From the NCBI RefSeq assembly GCF_009758205.1, contig NZ_WRXN01000002.1:248001-312000 (forward strand): a stretch of 64,000 nucleotides of DNA, given 5' to 3'. Shown here piece after piece: positions 43,614-52,678 of this stretch (position 1 is its first letter; each line of letters opens with the position of its first letter). Under the pieces are notes generated by a model. It searched no databases. It was not told the origin of the DNA and was given only the letters and a program-made list of their open reading frames with translations. This DNA comes from Chitinophaga tropicalis. GTDB taxonomy: Bacteria; Bacteroidota; Bacteroidia; Chitinophagales; Chitinophagaceae. The position numbers and the translations under genes are program-made.

Positions 43614-45788
43614 TTACCCCTGCAATTTGTTGACCAGCTGCACCTTATTTGATATTTCGAGTTTTTCAAATATATTCTGAACATGCTTTTTAACCGTGCT
43701 TTCGGAGATAAAAAGGGAATCTCCTATCTCTTTATAGGAATGCCCCCCGCAAATAAGCCTGGATATATCGGTTTCCCTTGAAGTTAACTGGTAAGCGTTA
43801 CAATTCTGCTCAAAACTGTTTGTTGCCGGGGCAATATTTTCCAGGTTCCTGAGCGCCCTGATAGTATTATTAAGCAGGGTCTTTTTCTGGCGCAGGGCAT
43901 TATCCAGGACAGAATTGATCTTCTGGATCAGTTCCGGCATACGGAAAGGCTTGGGAATATAATCGAGAGCGCCCAGCTTCAGTCCTTCCAGTTTATCCTT
44001 ACTGGTAAACCTGGCTGACAGGAAAATGAAAGGAATGTGGTTATAGTCAGCGTTCTCTGCTATAATACGGGCAAATTTGAACCCGTCCAGCCGGTCCATC
44101 ATGACGTCTGAAATGATCAGGTCAGGCGGAACAGGATATTCGCGGATCTTCTTTAACGCTTCATTCCCGTTAAACGCCACACATACATTATACTTCTCCT
44201 TTAATTTTTTTGAGAGATAGGCAGCCATGGAATAGTTGTCTTCCACCAGCAGGATAGTCTGCCTCCCCGGGTTGAAAGGAGTATCGCTGATGGGCTGTTC
44301 CCTGATCTCCAGGCCCGAAGATGCTGTTACCTTATAGTCTGCCAGTACCGGCTCATTATCTGCCGGCACATGACGGCTCAGCAGTACGGTTACAAGGGTG
44401 CCTTTACGGCTGGAGGCATCACTGTTGATGGTGATACTGCCAGCCAGTCCGTCTATCACCTTTTTAACCATAGGAAGCCCAAGCCCCATACCCTGGGCGC
44501 TCTTTTTCTGGGAGTTGATCTGGTAGTAAGGTTCAAATACCTTTTTATGCTGGCCCGGTTCTATACCTATACCATTATCATCCACAGAAAACCTGATCTT
44601 ATCATCCTGTACATTGAGTGTCACCCTGACAGTACCGCCTTCCCCGGTGTATTTGATGGCATTCTCCACCAGGTTCACAATGATCCTGTTAATAGCTTCC
44701 GGGTCTGCCTTTACCAGCATTTCATCTGCAATATCTTCTTTCAGTGAGAGCTTCTTTTTCTCGCAGTAGCTTCTGAATAACAGCAGGTTATCCTTTAGTA
44801 TCTCACTAAAGTTCACTACCTGGCTGTAATTGTAAACGGGCAGTCCTTTATTATAGCGCTCCAGGTCAAAGAGATTGCTGATATCATTGTTCAGCTTGTC
44901 CAGGTTTCTTTTTACTATCAGCAGATCTTCATTATACCCTTGTTTATGGATGTATTCTTCCAGGTGATTGTTCATAAGAGTGATAGGCGTCTTTGTTTCA
45001 TGTACCAGGTTCACAAAGGCATTGGTGCGTTGCTCGGTAGACCTTTCCAGCTGTGCGGTCCTTTCCTTTACCTTTTCCGCCAGAGTAATATTGGCTGATT
45101 GCAGCTGAAGGTATTCTGCTTTTGACTGCCGTACGGTTTGCCGCATCAGGACAATGTTCATCAGCATGTACACTACATTATTGAACACGCCCACTATCCA
45201 GTTGGGTTGCCCCAGGAAAACGCCGATAACAGGGGAGGAACACCAGAAGAAAAGAGACGCCAGTATCCAGATCCTTTCCAGGAGCAGCGCCTTGTTTTTC
45301 TCCCGTTTGTATTGCCGGGCGGTAGCCAGGCTGCCATGAAGAATAGCGGCAATAGCATACATGCCTGTAATGCTGTATGTATATATTAATGTATTATCCA
45401 GGTTGCCCGTGATCGGTAAATAGATACAATAAAAGACAAGGAACGGCACCAGCAGGAACAGGAAACCATATACCCCATGGAAGCGAAGGGTTGGCAGGTT
45501 CATCGTTTTATAGCAATAAAAGGGAATATAAGCAGTTACTACATATCCCGCTCCCTGGTTAATAATGATCTGTAACATCGTAGGCAGGGGAATCCTGCTG
45601 TCCGGCATATCAAACATGTTCTCTGCCAGGTTATATATAATGAGCAGCCCTACGAAGGTTACATGCCACAAACGTTGTTTTTCATGTGGCCTGCCCAGCC
45701 AGGAAAGCAATTGGGTAAAGAAGATAATGATCTCCGCCAGGATGATCCAGAAGATAACAGGGTTAAAGGGGATATTGTAAAACAGCAT
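43614..45788 (-). CDS. Hybrid histidine kinase with receiver and LuxR-type output
   Basis: 724 residues: an N-terminal region of about seven membrane helices (1-225), a short coiled coil, HisKA with H near 264 in NLVHETKTPITL, HATPase (NLVENAIKYTG, DDNGIGIEPG, GMGLGLPMV), then a receiver domain (ILLVEDN, phosphoacceptor Asp near 562 in IISDVMMDRLDG, Lys in YIPKPF) and a C-terminal LuxR-type helix-turn-helix (LTSRETDISRLICGGHSYKE, then ESTVKKHVQNIF). It is a complete two-component system in one membrane protein. Bacteroidota hybrid systems usually end in AraC-type domains, so the LuxR end is less usual. Candidate targets are the adjacent pyrimidine operon and the divergent GH39 gene. Confidence 0.92.
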   Translation of the reverse strand: MLFYNIPFNPVIFWIILAEIIIFFTQLLSWLGRPHEKQRLWHVTFVGLLIIYNLAENMFDMPDSRIPLPTMLQIIINQGAGYVVTAYIPFYCYKTMNLPTLRFHGVYGFLFLLVPFLVFYCIYLPITGNLDNTLIYTYSITGMYAIAAILHGSLATARQYKREKNKALLLERIWILASLFFWCSSPVIGVFLGQPNWIVGVFNNVVYMLMNIVLMRQTVRQSKAEYLQLQSANITLAEKVKERTAQLERSTEQRTNAFVNLVHETKTPITLMNNHLEEYIHKQGYNEDLLIVKRNLDKLNNDISNLFDLERYNKGLPVYNYSQVVNFSEILKDNLLLFRSYCEKKKLSLKEDIADEMLVKADPEAINRIIVNLVENAIKYTGEGGTVRVTLNVQDDKIRFSVDDNGIGIEPGQHKKVFEPYYQINSQKKSAQGMGLGLPMVKKVIDGLAGSITINSDASSRKGTLVTVLLSRHVPADNEPVLADYKVTASSGLEIREQPISDTPFNPGRQTILLVEDNYSMAAYLSKKLKEKYNVCVAFNGNEALKKIREYPVPPDLIISDVMMDRLDGFKFARIIAENADYNHIPFIFLSARFTSKDKLEGLKLGALDYIPKPFRMPELIQKINSVLDNALRQKKTLLNNTIRALRNLENIAPATNSFEQNCNAYQLTSRETDISRLICGGHSYKEIGDSLFISESTVKKHVQNIFEKLEISNKVQLVNKLQG

Positions 45789-45816
45789 AGTGGGTTCGGT
45801 TTGAATGAAAGCAAAA

Positions 45817-45824
45817 CAAAAATA
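45817..45824 (-). promoter_or_regulatory. Candidate -7 box of the hybrid kinase gene
   Basis: TATTTTTG on the minus strand matches TAnnTTTG and sits 28 bp upstream of the start codon at 45788. A -33 TTTG is not evident. Confidence 0.35.
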
Positions 45825-45902
45825 TGTAAAAGCCTTCTCTTTAGTTGCACGTAATGTTGAGAAATAACATTCAAACCAGTGTTAGTTTAACGTGAAAAAC
45901 TG

Positions 45903-45946
45903 CTCAAAAAATTGATATCGTCTTCGGCAAAAATCAATTTTTTGAG
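45903..45946. repeat. Perfect 14-bp inverted repeat in a divergent promoter region
   Basis: Arms CTCAAAAAATTGAT (45903-45916) and its exact complement (45933-45946) surround a 16-base loop. The element lies between the divergent starts of the hybrid kinase and GH39 genes, where a terminator of either is not expected. It may be an operator or part of an untranslated RNA. Confidence 0.9.
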
Positions 45947-46052
45947 GGCGGTTTTTAGGCCTGTGGCCGGCTGAGAATATAAACTGAATTAACAGATTTT
46001 CATGAACCTTAATATTGTTTTTTATATCTTAACCTCCGGTCAAATTCCATTT

Positions 46053-47723
46053 ATGAAACATATACTCATTGTTCTGCCAGCGCTCTTCCTTGCTCTTCAG
46101 GGAAAGGCTGCGAAACCTGACACCGCCATTATCCAGGTGAATGCCTCTCAGGAAAGAGGTCCTGTCAAGCCTATATGGTCATGGTTCGGTTATGACGAGC
46201 CTAATTACACTTACATGAAAGACGGAGTAAAGCTCCTGACTGAACTTTCCGCTCTCAGCTCTGTCCCGGTTTACGTAAGGGCGCACAGCCTGCTGGTGAC
46301 CGGCGATGGTAAAGCAGCATTGAAATGGGGCTCTACCAACGCCTATACAGAAGATGCCCAGGGCAATCCCATTTACAACTGGCGCATTATTGACAGCATC
46401 TTTGATACTTATATAAAACGGGGGATGAAACCCCTGGCGCAAATAGGCTTCATGCCGGAAGCATTATCCTCTAAGCCGCAACCATACCGCCACTACTGGA
46501 AACCCGGCTATCCCTATCAGAACATTTTCACCGGCTGGGCCTATCCTCCGAAAGATTACAACAAATGGGGCGAGCTGGTATACCAATGGGTGAAACATTC
46601 CGTAGAACGCTATGGCAAAAAAGAAGTGGAAAGCTGGTACTGGGAATTATGGAATGAACCGGATTACGGGTACTGGAAAGGTACCAGGGAAGAATTCTTC
46701 AAGCTGTACGACTATTCCGCTGCAGCTGTAAAACGCGCCCTGCCCACAGCCAGGATTGGAGGGGCTGATGTTACCGGCGGAGGAACAAAATTTCTTGATG
46801 CCTTTATTAAACATTGTCTAACTGACACTAATTATGTAACAGGTAAAACAGGAGCCCCGCTGGATGCTATATTATTCCATGCCAAAGGCTCTCCCCGCCT
46901 TGTTAACGGCAGAGTGGTAATGGGCATGCGGAACCAGCTTCGCAATATTGCTGATAACTTCAAATTGATCAGTTCCTATCCGCAGCTAAAGAATATACCC
47001 ATCATCATAGGTGAATCCGATCCTGAAGGATGCGCTGCCTGTGGTATGGCAACAGATCCGCAGAATGCCTATCGCAACGGTACTATGTATTCCAGTTATA
47101 CAGCAGCTTCTTTTGCCCGCAAATTTGAACTGGCCGCAAGATATGGCGTTAACCTGACAGGGGCGGTGACCTGGGCCTTTGAATTTGAAGACCAGCCCTG
47201 GTTCTACGGCTTCCGCGACCTGGCTACCAACGGTATTGATAAACCGGTACTGAACGTTTTCCGCATGTTCGGCAGGATGAAAGGGAATTTCGTCAATACG
47301 GTTTCCAACCGTCAGTATACCCTGAACCAGATCCTGGACTCCAGCGTTCGCGGATCACAAACAGATATCGGAACGCTGGCAGCGAGAGATAAAAAGACAC
47401 TGGCAGTCATGGTCTGGAATTATCACGACAAAGACAGTATTGGCCAGCCTGATCCTGTTTGTTTAAATATCAATGGTATACCATCCGGGAAGGTACGTCT
47501 GACACATTATCGTATAGATAATAATCACAGTAATTCCTATGAAATCTGGAAAGCCATGGGCAGCCCCCAGCAGGTAAGCAATGAACAGTATCGCAAACTG
47601 GAAGCTGCCGGTCAGCTGCAACAGCTGCATGAACCCGAACCTTTACAGGCCAGTCAGGGTAAACTTACCGTATATACGGACTTACCGGGCCAGGCTGTTT
47701 CGTTACTTCTATTCAGCTGGTAG
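46053..47723 (+). CDS. Secreted GH39-like glycoside hydrolase
   Basis: 556 residues from the ATG at 46053, which gives a good signal peptide (MKHILIVLPALFLALQGKAA); an in-frame ATG at 46002 would add 17 residues and spoil it. The clan-A pattern is present: acid/base Glu202 in WELWNEPDYGYW and a nucleophile candidate Glu321 in IIIGESDPEG. A C-terminal beta-sandwich (about 430-556) completes the GH39 layout. Family members act on xylosides or iduronides; this substrate is unknown. It is divergent from the hybrid kinase gene. Confidence 0.85.
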   Translation: MKHILIVLPALFLALQGKAAKPDTAIIQVNASQERGPVKPIWSWFGYDEPNYTYMKDGVKLLTELSALSSVPVYVRAHSLLVTGDGKAALKWGSTNAYTEDAQGNPIYNWRIIDSIFDTYIKRGMKPLAQIGFMPEALSSKPQPYRHYWKPGYPYQNIFTGWAYPPKDYNKWGELVYQWVKHSVERYGKKEVESWYWELWNEPDYGYWKGTREEFFKLYDYSAAAVKRALPTARIGGADVTGGGTKFLDAFIKHCLTDTNYVTGKTGAPLDAILFHAKGSPRLVNGRVVMGMRNQLRNIADNFKLISSYPQLKNIPIIIGESDPEGCAACGMATDPQNAYRNGTMYSSYTAASFARKFELAARYGVNLTGAVTWAFEFEDQPWFYGFRDLATNGIDKPVLNVFRMFGRMKGNFVNTVSNRQYTLNQILDSSVRGSQTDIGTLAARDKKTLAVMVWNYHDKDSIGQPDPVCLNINGIPSGKVRLTHYRIDNNHSNSYEIWKAMGSPQQVSNEQYRKLEAAGQLQQLHEPEPLQASQGKLTVYTDLPGQAVSLLLFSW

Positions 47724-47758
47724 CTTATTAAAGCTAATCTTCATAACATAAAATATTC

Positions 47759-47784
47759 GGGTGCGAAGTTGTATTTTCGCACCC
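47759..47784 (+). promoter_or_regulatory. 9-bp hairpin directly before a start codon
   Basis: GGGTGCGAA (47759-47767) pairs perfectly with TTCGCACCC (47776-47784); the ATG of the kinase gene begins at the next base. The stem would cover the ribosome landing area, so it may limit translation, or it may act as a weak terminator for the GH39 transcript. Confidence 0.5.
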
Positions 47785-48771
47785 ATGTTTCGTAAATGGC
47801 TAACACATTGTTTAAAAACCATCCAAAAGGGGGAAGTATTCCTGGTTGGAAGAATATACTACCTTGCCCGTTTCAAAAAGCAAATGAAACTGAGCTTGGC
47901 CATTACCTCTGCACTGGTATTGGCGCTTTTTGCTGTAAATTATTTTTTCAGTGATGGGGTAAGAGGCGCATCCCTGCTTTCATTTACCCTGGCGTTTTTT
48001 CTTATCATCATCTTTGCCGGGTTGTTCTACCTGAAACAGGCATTTTATAAAGAACGGAAAATAGTAGAGGAAAAGACGCAGGCGCTGGAAGCGCTGAATA
48101 ACGAAAAGACAAAGCTTTTCTCCGTTCTTTCACACGATCTGCGCTCCCCGTTGGCATCCATCTCCCTTTACCTGGAAGTGATCAATACCTACGACCTTTC
48201 TCTTGAGGAAAGGAAGAAAATGGAAGGAGAGTTGCTGGCATCTGTCAATGGTACCCAGGAGATGCTCTCCAATATCCTTTCATGGTCCCGAAGACAGCTC
48301 AAAGCGGCCAACCCCATAATAAAGGAACATAATATCGCAGATATCCTTGTTACCATAATAGATAATTACAAAACCCTGGCAAAGCAGAAAGATATATCCA
48401 TCTTTGAGGAGATTGATTATGACCTTACAGCTCAGGCAGACGCCAGCATGCTGCAGATAGTTTTGCGCAACCTGGTAGGCAACGCTATTAAATTCACACC
48501 GGTAGGAGGGGAAATACATGTATCTGCAGTACAGGATAACGGGCTTGCACTGATCACCATAAGAGATAATGGACTGGGCATCCCGGCAGAGAAGCAGGGA
48601 GATATTTTCTCACTGAACATTGCATCTACCTACGGTACAAGGAATGAAAAGGGGATAGGCTTAGGGTTATACCTTTGTAAAGAATATACGGAAGCGCAGC
48701 AGGGAAAGATCTGGTTTGAGAGTTACCCGGGAGAAGGAACAATATTTTACCTGCAATTCAGTTTACAATAG
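47785..48771 (+). CDS. Membrane sensor histidine kinase
   Basis: About 328 residues from the ATG at 47785; a GTG at 47761 is unlikely since it lies inside a hairpin. Two membrane helices (LSLAITSALVLALFAVNYFF and SLLSFTLAFFLIIIFAGLFY) with a very short loop are followed by a coiled coil, HisKA (FSVLSHDLRSPLASISLYLE) and HATPase (NLVGNAIKFTPVGG, IRDNGLGIP, GIGLGLYLCKEY). With no periplasmic domain the signal is probably sensed in the membrane or cytoplasm. No response regulator is adjacent; the GH39 gene is 61 bp upstream and the convergent TPR regulator is downstream. Confidence 0.92.
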   Translation: MFRKWLTHCLKTIQKGEVFLVGRIYYLARFKKQMKLSLAITSALVLALFAVNYFFSDGVRGASLLSFTLAFFLIIIFAGLFYLKQAFYKERKIVEEKTQALEALNNEKTKLFSVLSHDLRSPLASISLYLEVINTYDLSLEERKKMEGELLASVNGTQEMLSNILSWSRRQLKAANPIIKEHNIADILVTIIDNYKTLAKQKDISIFEEIDYDLTAQADASMLQIVLRNLVGNAIKFTPVGGEIHVSAVQDNGLALITIRDNGLGIPAEKQGDIFSLNIASTYGTRNEKGIGLGLYLCKEYTEAQQGKIWFESYPGEGTIFYLQFSLQ

Positions 48772-48790
48772 AGTCATCTCAGGCATTTTC

Positions 48791-50605
48791 CTAACCCAGT
48801 TGCTGTAAAAAGAGGTTCAGGTCTTCGTCTTTTCCCAATCCCAGTTTCTGTTTTATACGGTAACGGCTCATGCGTACACTCTTGGGCTCTATATGCAGCA
48901 TCTGGGCAATCTTTTTGGTATCTATTTTAAGGTGAAGATAGGCACAAAGCTTAAGGTCCAGGGGCGTCAGCTTCTGAAGGGCCTTTTCATTAAGCTGAGA
49001 GAAGAACTCCGGATGCACCCGCTGGATCTGCAGCTTTACATCCTCGAAATCATCATCGAGCGACAGCTCCTCATTCCATATCTTATTTATATTTACCTGG
49101 CCGTTATCATTGAGTTTCTCTTTCAGTTGCAGCAACATTTCTCTTTTATGGTCCAGTTGCAGCTGGCTGGCCATCATTTCCTTCTGCAGCTGTTGCTGTT
49201 GCATTTCCAAAAGCTCCTGTTCTGCTTTCAGCCTGGATTGCTCTTCCTTTTCCAGCTTCATCTGCAGCTCGGCTTCCTGCTTTTCAAGGTGGAGTTGTTT
49301 TTCCCTTTGCAGGGAGTACCGTAACCGGAAGTGATACGAGCGGAACATAAAGATGAGACCCAGCACAGAAATAGCGGCAATACCGGAATAGAGGTACTTC
49401 TGCATCCGGTTATACTTTTCACTTTGCTTCAGCATGAGCAGCTCATTATTTTTTTTTTCAGTCTCATACTGTATTTCCAGTTTCTGAGCATTCAATGCCT
49501 GCTTTTCACTAAAGAGCTTACTATTATACAGGGTCACTTTCTTTTGAAATTCAAGGGCCCTGGTGTAGTTGCCGGTCTGTTCGTACAGGCTTGTCAGCGA
49601 AGTGGCTATATTGACCAGCGTATAATAATAAGGTGTTTCCAGGTCTGTCATCAGGTGATAGGCCTCCAGCAGATAGTTCTCTGCCTGTAAAAAATTCTTT
49701 TCCTGCATAGCCAGCATACTTAATATACCCAGGCTGCTGGCCAGTACTTCCTGTCCGCCGGTAGCGTCTTTCAGTGTCTCCCGGGCCAGGTTGGCATAGT
49801 GAATGGCAGCTGCTTTTGCCTTTTCAGAACCCTGGAAATACTTTAACTGATAGTCGGCTATATTTATACAGGCAATACCAAAGGTCTTTTTAGCAATACC
49901 TTCCGGGTGGAGGCGATAAAGCTCTTCCACTCTTTCCAGGAAATAAAGGATGCTATCCCGTTGTTCAGTGCTGCCTGATTGCTGATAATTATATTCTGCG
50001 GCTACAGACCTGGCTGTATAACAATTACTTAGCAGATTGTAGTCTGATGCCCGTAAAGCATTTTCAGTAGCCTTGCGGGCATAGGTATTCACGTTCTCTA
50101 TATGGTCCCACCGCGAGTTCAGGGCATACAGCAGGTAATAGGTTTTGCCGGCAATATATGGGTCAGGGGCCTGTTCTTCCGCTTTAAGGCTCTTGTAGCA
50201 GTAGCTGGCGGCCAGTTCTGCATTGTCTATTGTATTATATAGTACGGCCTGTATATACAGTGCATAGGCCATTGCTGTCGAAGTTTTTGCCTTTTGGGCA
50301 AATAACATCGTAGTATCGCTTGTTTTCTTTAGCAGGGCATATTGTTTCGTATTAGCCAGGATGTTGGTCAATACCGTATAAGCCTTTGTTACTTCCGTCA
50401 GGTCATTCTGTTCCATCGCCTTCTGAATGGCCTGCCTGGCCCTGGTAATTCCCTGCTGATAGTCTTCGCTTAACCGGCAAACCTCTGCCATGCGTGTAAG
50501 CTGAGCAGGTGTTTCCGTCCCGAGATTGGTTTGCTGCGCCTGTGCAGTACCTGCAAAAATGAATAGGCTGATCCGGACAACATTTATCAGAAGGCTGTAT
50601 CTCAT
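48791..50605 (-). CDS. Membrane-tethered TPR regulator with LuxR-like HTH
   Basis: 604 residues: a signal peptide, a periplasmic array of TPR-like helices (about 30-380, for example AYALYIQAVLYNTIDNAELAASYCYKSL), one membrane helix near 405 (LYSGIAAISVLGLIFMF), a long charged coiled coil (430-510) and a C-terminal helix-turn-helix (LTPLDLKLCAYLHLKIDTKK, then EPKSVRMSRYRIKQKL). This layout is common in Bacteroidota, where a periplasmic signal is passed to DNA-bound HTH domains across the membrane. A TATTTTTG box at 50611-50618 is so close to the ATG that the message may be nearly leaderless. Confidence 0.88.
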   Translation of the reverse strand: MRYSLLINVVRISLFIFAGTAQAQQTNLGTETPAQLTRMAEVCRLSEDYQQGITRARQAIQKAMEQNDLTEVTKAYTVLTNILANTKQYALLKKTSDTTMLFAQKAKTSTAMAYALYIQAVLYNTIDNAELAASYCYKSLKAEEQAPDPYIAGKTYYLLYALNSRWDHIENVNTYARKATENALRASDYNLLSNCYTARSVAAEYNYQQSGSTEQRDSILYFLERVEELYRLHPEGIAKKTFGIACINIADYQLKYFQGSEKAKAAAIHYANLARETLKDATGGQEVLASSLGILSMLAMQEKNFLQAENYLLEAYHLMTDLETPYYYTLVNIATSLTSLYEQTGNYTRALEFQKKVTLYNSKLFSEKQALNAQKLEIQYETEKKNNELLMLKQSEKYNRMQKYLYSGIAAISVLGLIFMFRSYHFRLRYSLQREKQLHLEKQEAELQMKLEKEEQSRLKAEQELLEMQQQQLQKEMMASQLQLDHKREMLLQLKEKLNDNGQVNINKIWNEELSLDDDFEDVKLQIQRVHPEFFSQLNEKALQKLTPLDLKLCAYLHLKIDTKKIAQMLHIEPKSVRMSRYRIKQKLGLGKDEDLNLFLQQLG

Positions 50606-50770
50606 AGTCGCAAAAATAGGACAAACATCAGCAGGTAACTACCAGAAACTTAAAATGGACAGAAAAATGTAGCCGGTTAATATGTTGATAATCATGTGAA
50701 ATGAAAAATATGTAGACGTATTGTAGTCGCCCGGTCTACAAGGCTGTAGGCATTCCGTAGTATAGCGGAA

Positions 50771-50802
50771 TTTGGAATAAGCCTCATCTGTCAGCAGCTT
50801 TG
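50771..50802 (+). promoter_or_regulatory. Candidate promoter of the small membrane-protein operon
   Basis: TTTG at 50771-50774, a 20-bp spacer and CAGCTTTG at 50795-50802 (7 of 8 matches to TAnnTTTG) fit the Bacteroidota promoter. The start codon lies 24 bp downstream. Confidence 0.5.
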
Positions 50803-50825
50803 TAGCAGTTTAAAAAAACAACACT

Positions 50826-51149
50826 ATGAGCAACAAAACACTTTCTATCATTTCTTACATTACCATTATTGGCTGGCTGATCGCTTTCTTCCAGGGAAAG
50901 GAAAAAGCTGATAATTTATTGAAATACCATTTGCGCCAGGCATTGGGACTGGCCGTTGTAAGTATCGCGCTGAATATAATATTACGCGTTATCGCACATG
51001 TGGTACCTTCTCTGTCGTTTCTTGGCCTGGTAGGTTTCGCACTCTTCATATTCTGGATCATCGGGATGATCAATGCCGCCAATGGCGCTCTTAAACCCAT
51101 CCCGGTTATTGGCAAAATGTTCGAGGACAAATTTGCTTTCATTGGTTAA
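50826..51149 (+). CDS. DUF4870/Tic20-like small membrane protein
   Basis: 107 residues with three to four membrane helices (SIISYITIIGWLIAFFQ, LGLAVVSIALNIILRVIAHV, LGLVGFALFIFWIIGMINAA) and the KYHLRQALGLAVV motif seen in DUF4870-like proteins. Such proteins are often annotated as import-component-like, but their role is unknown. A promoter candidate precedes it and a weak stem-loop follows, so it may be expressed partly apart from the next genes. Confidence 0.75.
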   Translation: MSNKTLSIISYITIIGWLIAFFQGKEKADNLLKYHLRQALGLAVVSIALNIILRVIAHVVPSLSFLGLVGFALFIFWIIGMINAANGALKPIPVIGKMFEDKFAFIG

Positions 51150-51150
51150 T

Positions 51151-51174
51151 CGGCAGGGTTTTCTGCCGGCCTTT
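51151..51174 (+). terminator. Weak stem-loop after the DUF4870-like gene
   Basis: CGGCAG (51151-51156) pairs with CTGCCG (51163-51168), followed by GCCTTT. The stem is short and the T tract poor, so it may only attenuate transcription into the next gene. Confidence 0.45.
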
Positions 51175-51212
51175 CATCCATGACCAGATTGTCAGATTAT
51201 TAAAACAGACCC

Positions 51213-51689
51213 ATGCAACAATCATTTAAGTATTTTGAACAGGAAGGAAGCGTCTTTTTCCTGAAGGGACAGAAAGTATATTATTACTCCCTTTCGCTGC
51301 TGGCGTTTGCAGCAGCAATAGCCCTTTTTCTAAGTGGTCTGAATCAGGGCGCCAGGTTTGTGGCTGCTATATTCGCTTTTGTAGGCTGTATCGGCATATT
51401 GAGAAGTACAGGTAAAGCCAGCTTTGACGTAGCTTCCCGGCAGATAGTTATCAAGGCAACTGCATTCAGCAGTGAAAAGGTCTACAGCTTCACCAGCTTT
51501 GATCATTTCCTCATTTCCAAAATGAGCGCTGCGTTTATACCACTGAATGTCTCGGCAATAATGATCCTGGAAGAAAGTGGACGTGAAAAGAGGATCATGC
51601 TGAGACAAGGCCTCTTTTTTACCAAACCCATGCAACGTTTAACAGACGAACTGGGGGAGATCATGGGCTTATCCACTGATACACACTAA
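51213..51689 (+). CDS. Unknown membrane protein
   Basis: 158 residues with two adjacent membrane helices near the N-terminus (LSLLAFAAAIALFLSGL and FVAAIFAFVGCIGIL) and a cytosolic beta-rich domain that resembles a PH-like fold (ASFDVASRQIVIKA, KVYSFTSFDHFLIS). No family is recognised. It is the first of four closely spaced plus-strand genes (spacings 1, 1 and -4 bp), and the same two-helix-plus-beta layout recurs in the last of the four. Confidence 0.7.
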   Translation: MQQSFKYFEQEGSVFFLKGQKVYYYSLSLLAFAAAIALFLSGLNQGARFVAAIFAFVGCIGILRSTGKASFDVASRQIVIKATAFSSEKVYSFTSFDHFLISKMSAAFIPLNVSAIMILEESGREKRIMLRQGLFFTKPMQRLTDELGEIMGLSTDTH

Positions 51690-51690
51690 A

Positions 51691-52677
51691 ATGAAAAAAG
51701 CATTTTTTATGTTCTGGAAGCTCTATGCCTTTTTCTTTGCGGTGCCCTTTCCGATGCTCCTGTATTATAACATCAAGTATGAGAGCGGGCTGCCTGTTGA
51801 CTACAGCGCAACAAACCCCTGGCTGTCTCTTGGTCTTATATTACTGTCAATCATATTATGGCTTGTTCTTTTAGCCGGTTATTACAGGAGCTGGATACTG
51901 CAACCATTTATAATAAAACGTAATATCGGGCAACTGGTAAAGAACGGGGAGCACAGGGAAGCCACTATTCTCGATGTTCAGAAACTGGATTGCATCCGTA
52001 AGGGATATGACAGTTATAAATTAAACCTGTCATTCAGGAACCTGGTAGGTACGGAAATCACACAGAGAACCAGTGTAAATGATGGCCGGCCGGATGAACG
52101 TCGCTTTGAGGCCGGGAAAAAGATTGACATTGTCATAGATAAGGAAGTCAGCCGCATTCCTTATTTCATCTTCGCCACCAGTGAAGCCGAAATAGACAAA
52201 AAGATCATACTGCTGCTCAATCTTGGCTGGCTGGCATTGCTGGCCGTTATAACCGGCTATTATAGCTTTAGTTACTGGCTGGAAAGTGAGGGTATGGGAT
52301 GGCGTTTTATGGCATGGGAACATCCGCTGTTACTTTGCCCTGCCATCATCCTTGGCTATCGGCTTTTAATAGGAGGGATACTCGGACGATTCGCCGGAAC
52401 GCCTACTGATTCCGCTCTGATCAAATTGAAAGGCATAGAAACAACCGCTAAGCTGCTGAAAGCCAGTCAGACCGGCACCTACATCAACGAGCAGCCGATG
52501 ATAAATTTTGAGCTGGAATTTGTTGACTACAGAAACAGGGGGCATAGGGTCAGTCTCAAAAAGATCGTTGACCTGCTTGACCTCGAAAGTACCAGGAAGG
52601 ACAGCGTTTCCATTTTCTACCTCAAAGACGATCCTCAACGCATCGCTTTCACCAGTGACCTGAACGAAATTGAATAA
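51691..52677 (+). CDS. Membrane protein with two DUF3592-like domains
   Basis: 328 residues with four membrane helices (about 5-27, 45-70, 168-192, 208-230). Two similar beta domains are interleaved: one after helix 2 (GEHREATILDVQKLDCIRKG, then KKIDIVIDKEVSRIPYF) and one at the C-terminus (GIETTAKLLKASQTGTYINE, then SVSIFYLKDDPQRIAF). Both follow the DUF3592 pattern of a strand-rich module ending in a D-P-x-x-I-A-like turn. Function is unknown. It starts 1 bp after the preceding stop and is followed at once by the lipoprotein gene. Confidence 0.7.
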   Translation: MKKAFFMFWKLYAFFFAVPFPMLLYYNIKYESGLPVDYSATNPWLSLGLILLSIILWLVLLAGYYRSWILQPFIIKRNIGQLVKNGEHREATILDVQKLDCIRKGYDSYKLNLSFRNLVGTEITQRTSVNDGRPDERRFEAGKKIDIVIDKEVSRIPYFIFATSEAEIDKKIILLLNLGWLALLAVITGYYSFSYWLESEGMGWRFMAWEHPLLLCPAIILGYRLLIGGILGRFAGTPTDSALIKLKGIETTAKLLKASQTGTYINEQPMINFELEFVDYRNRGHRVSLKKIVDLLDLESTRKDSVSIFYLKDDPQRIAFTSDLNEIE

Positions 52678-52678
52678 T

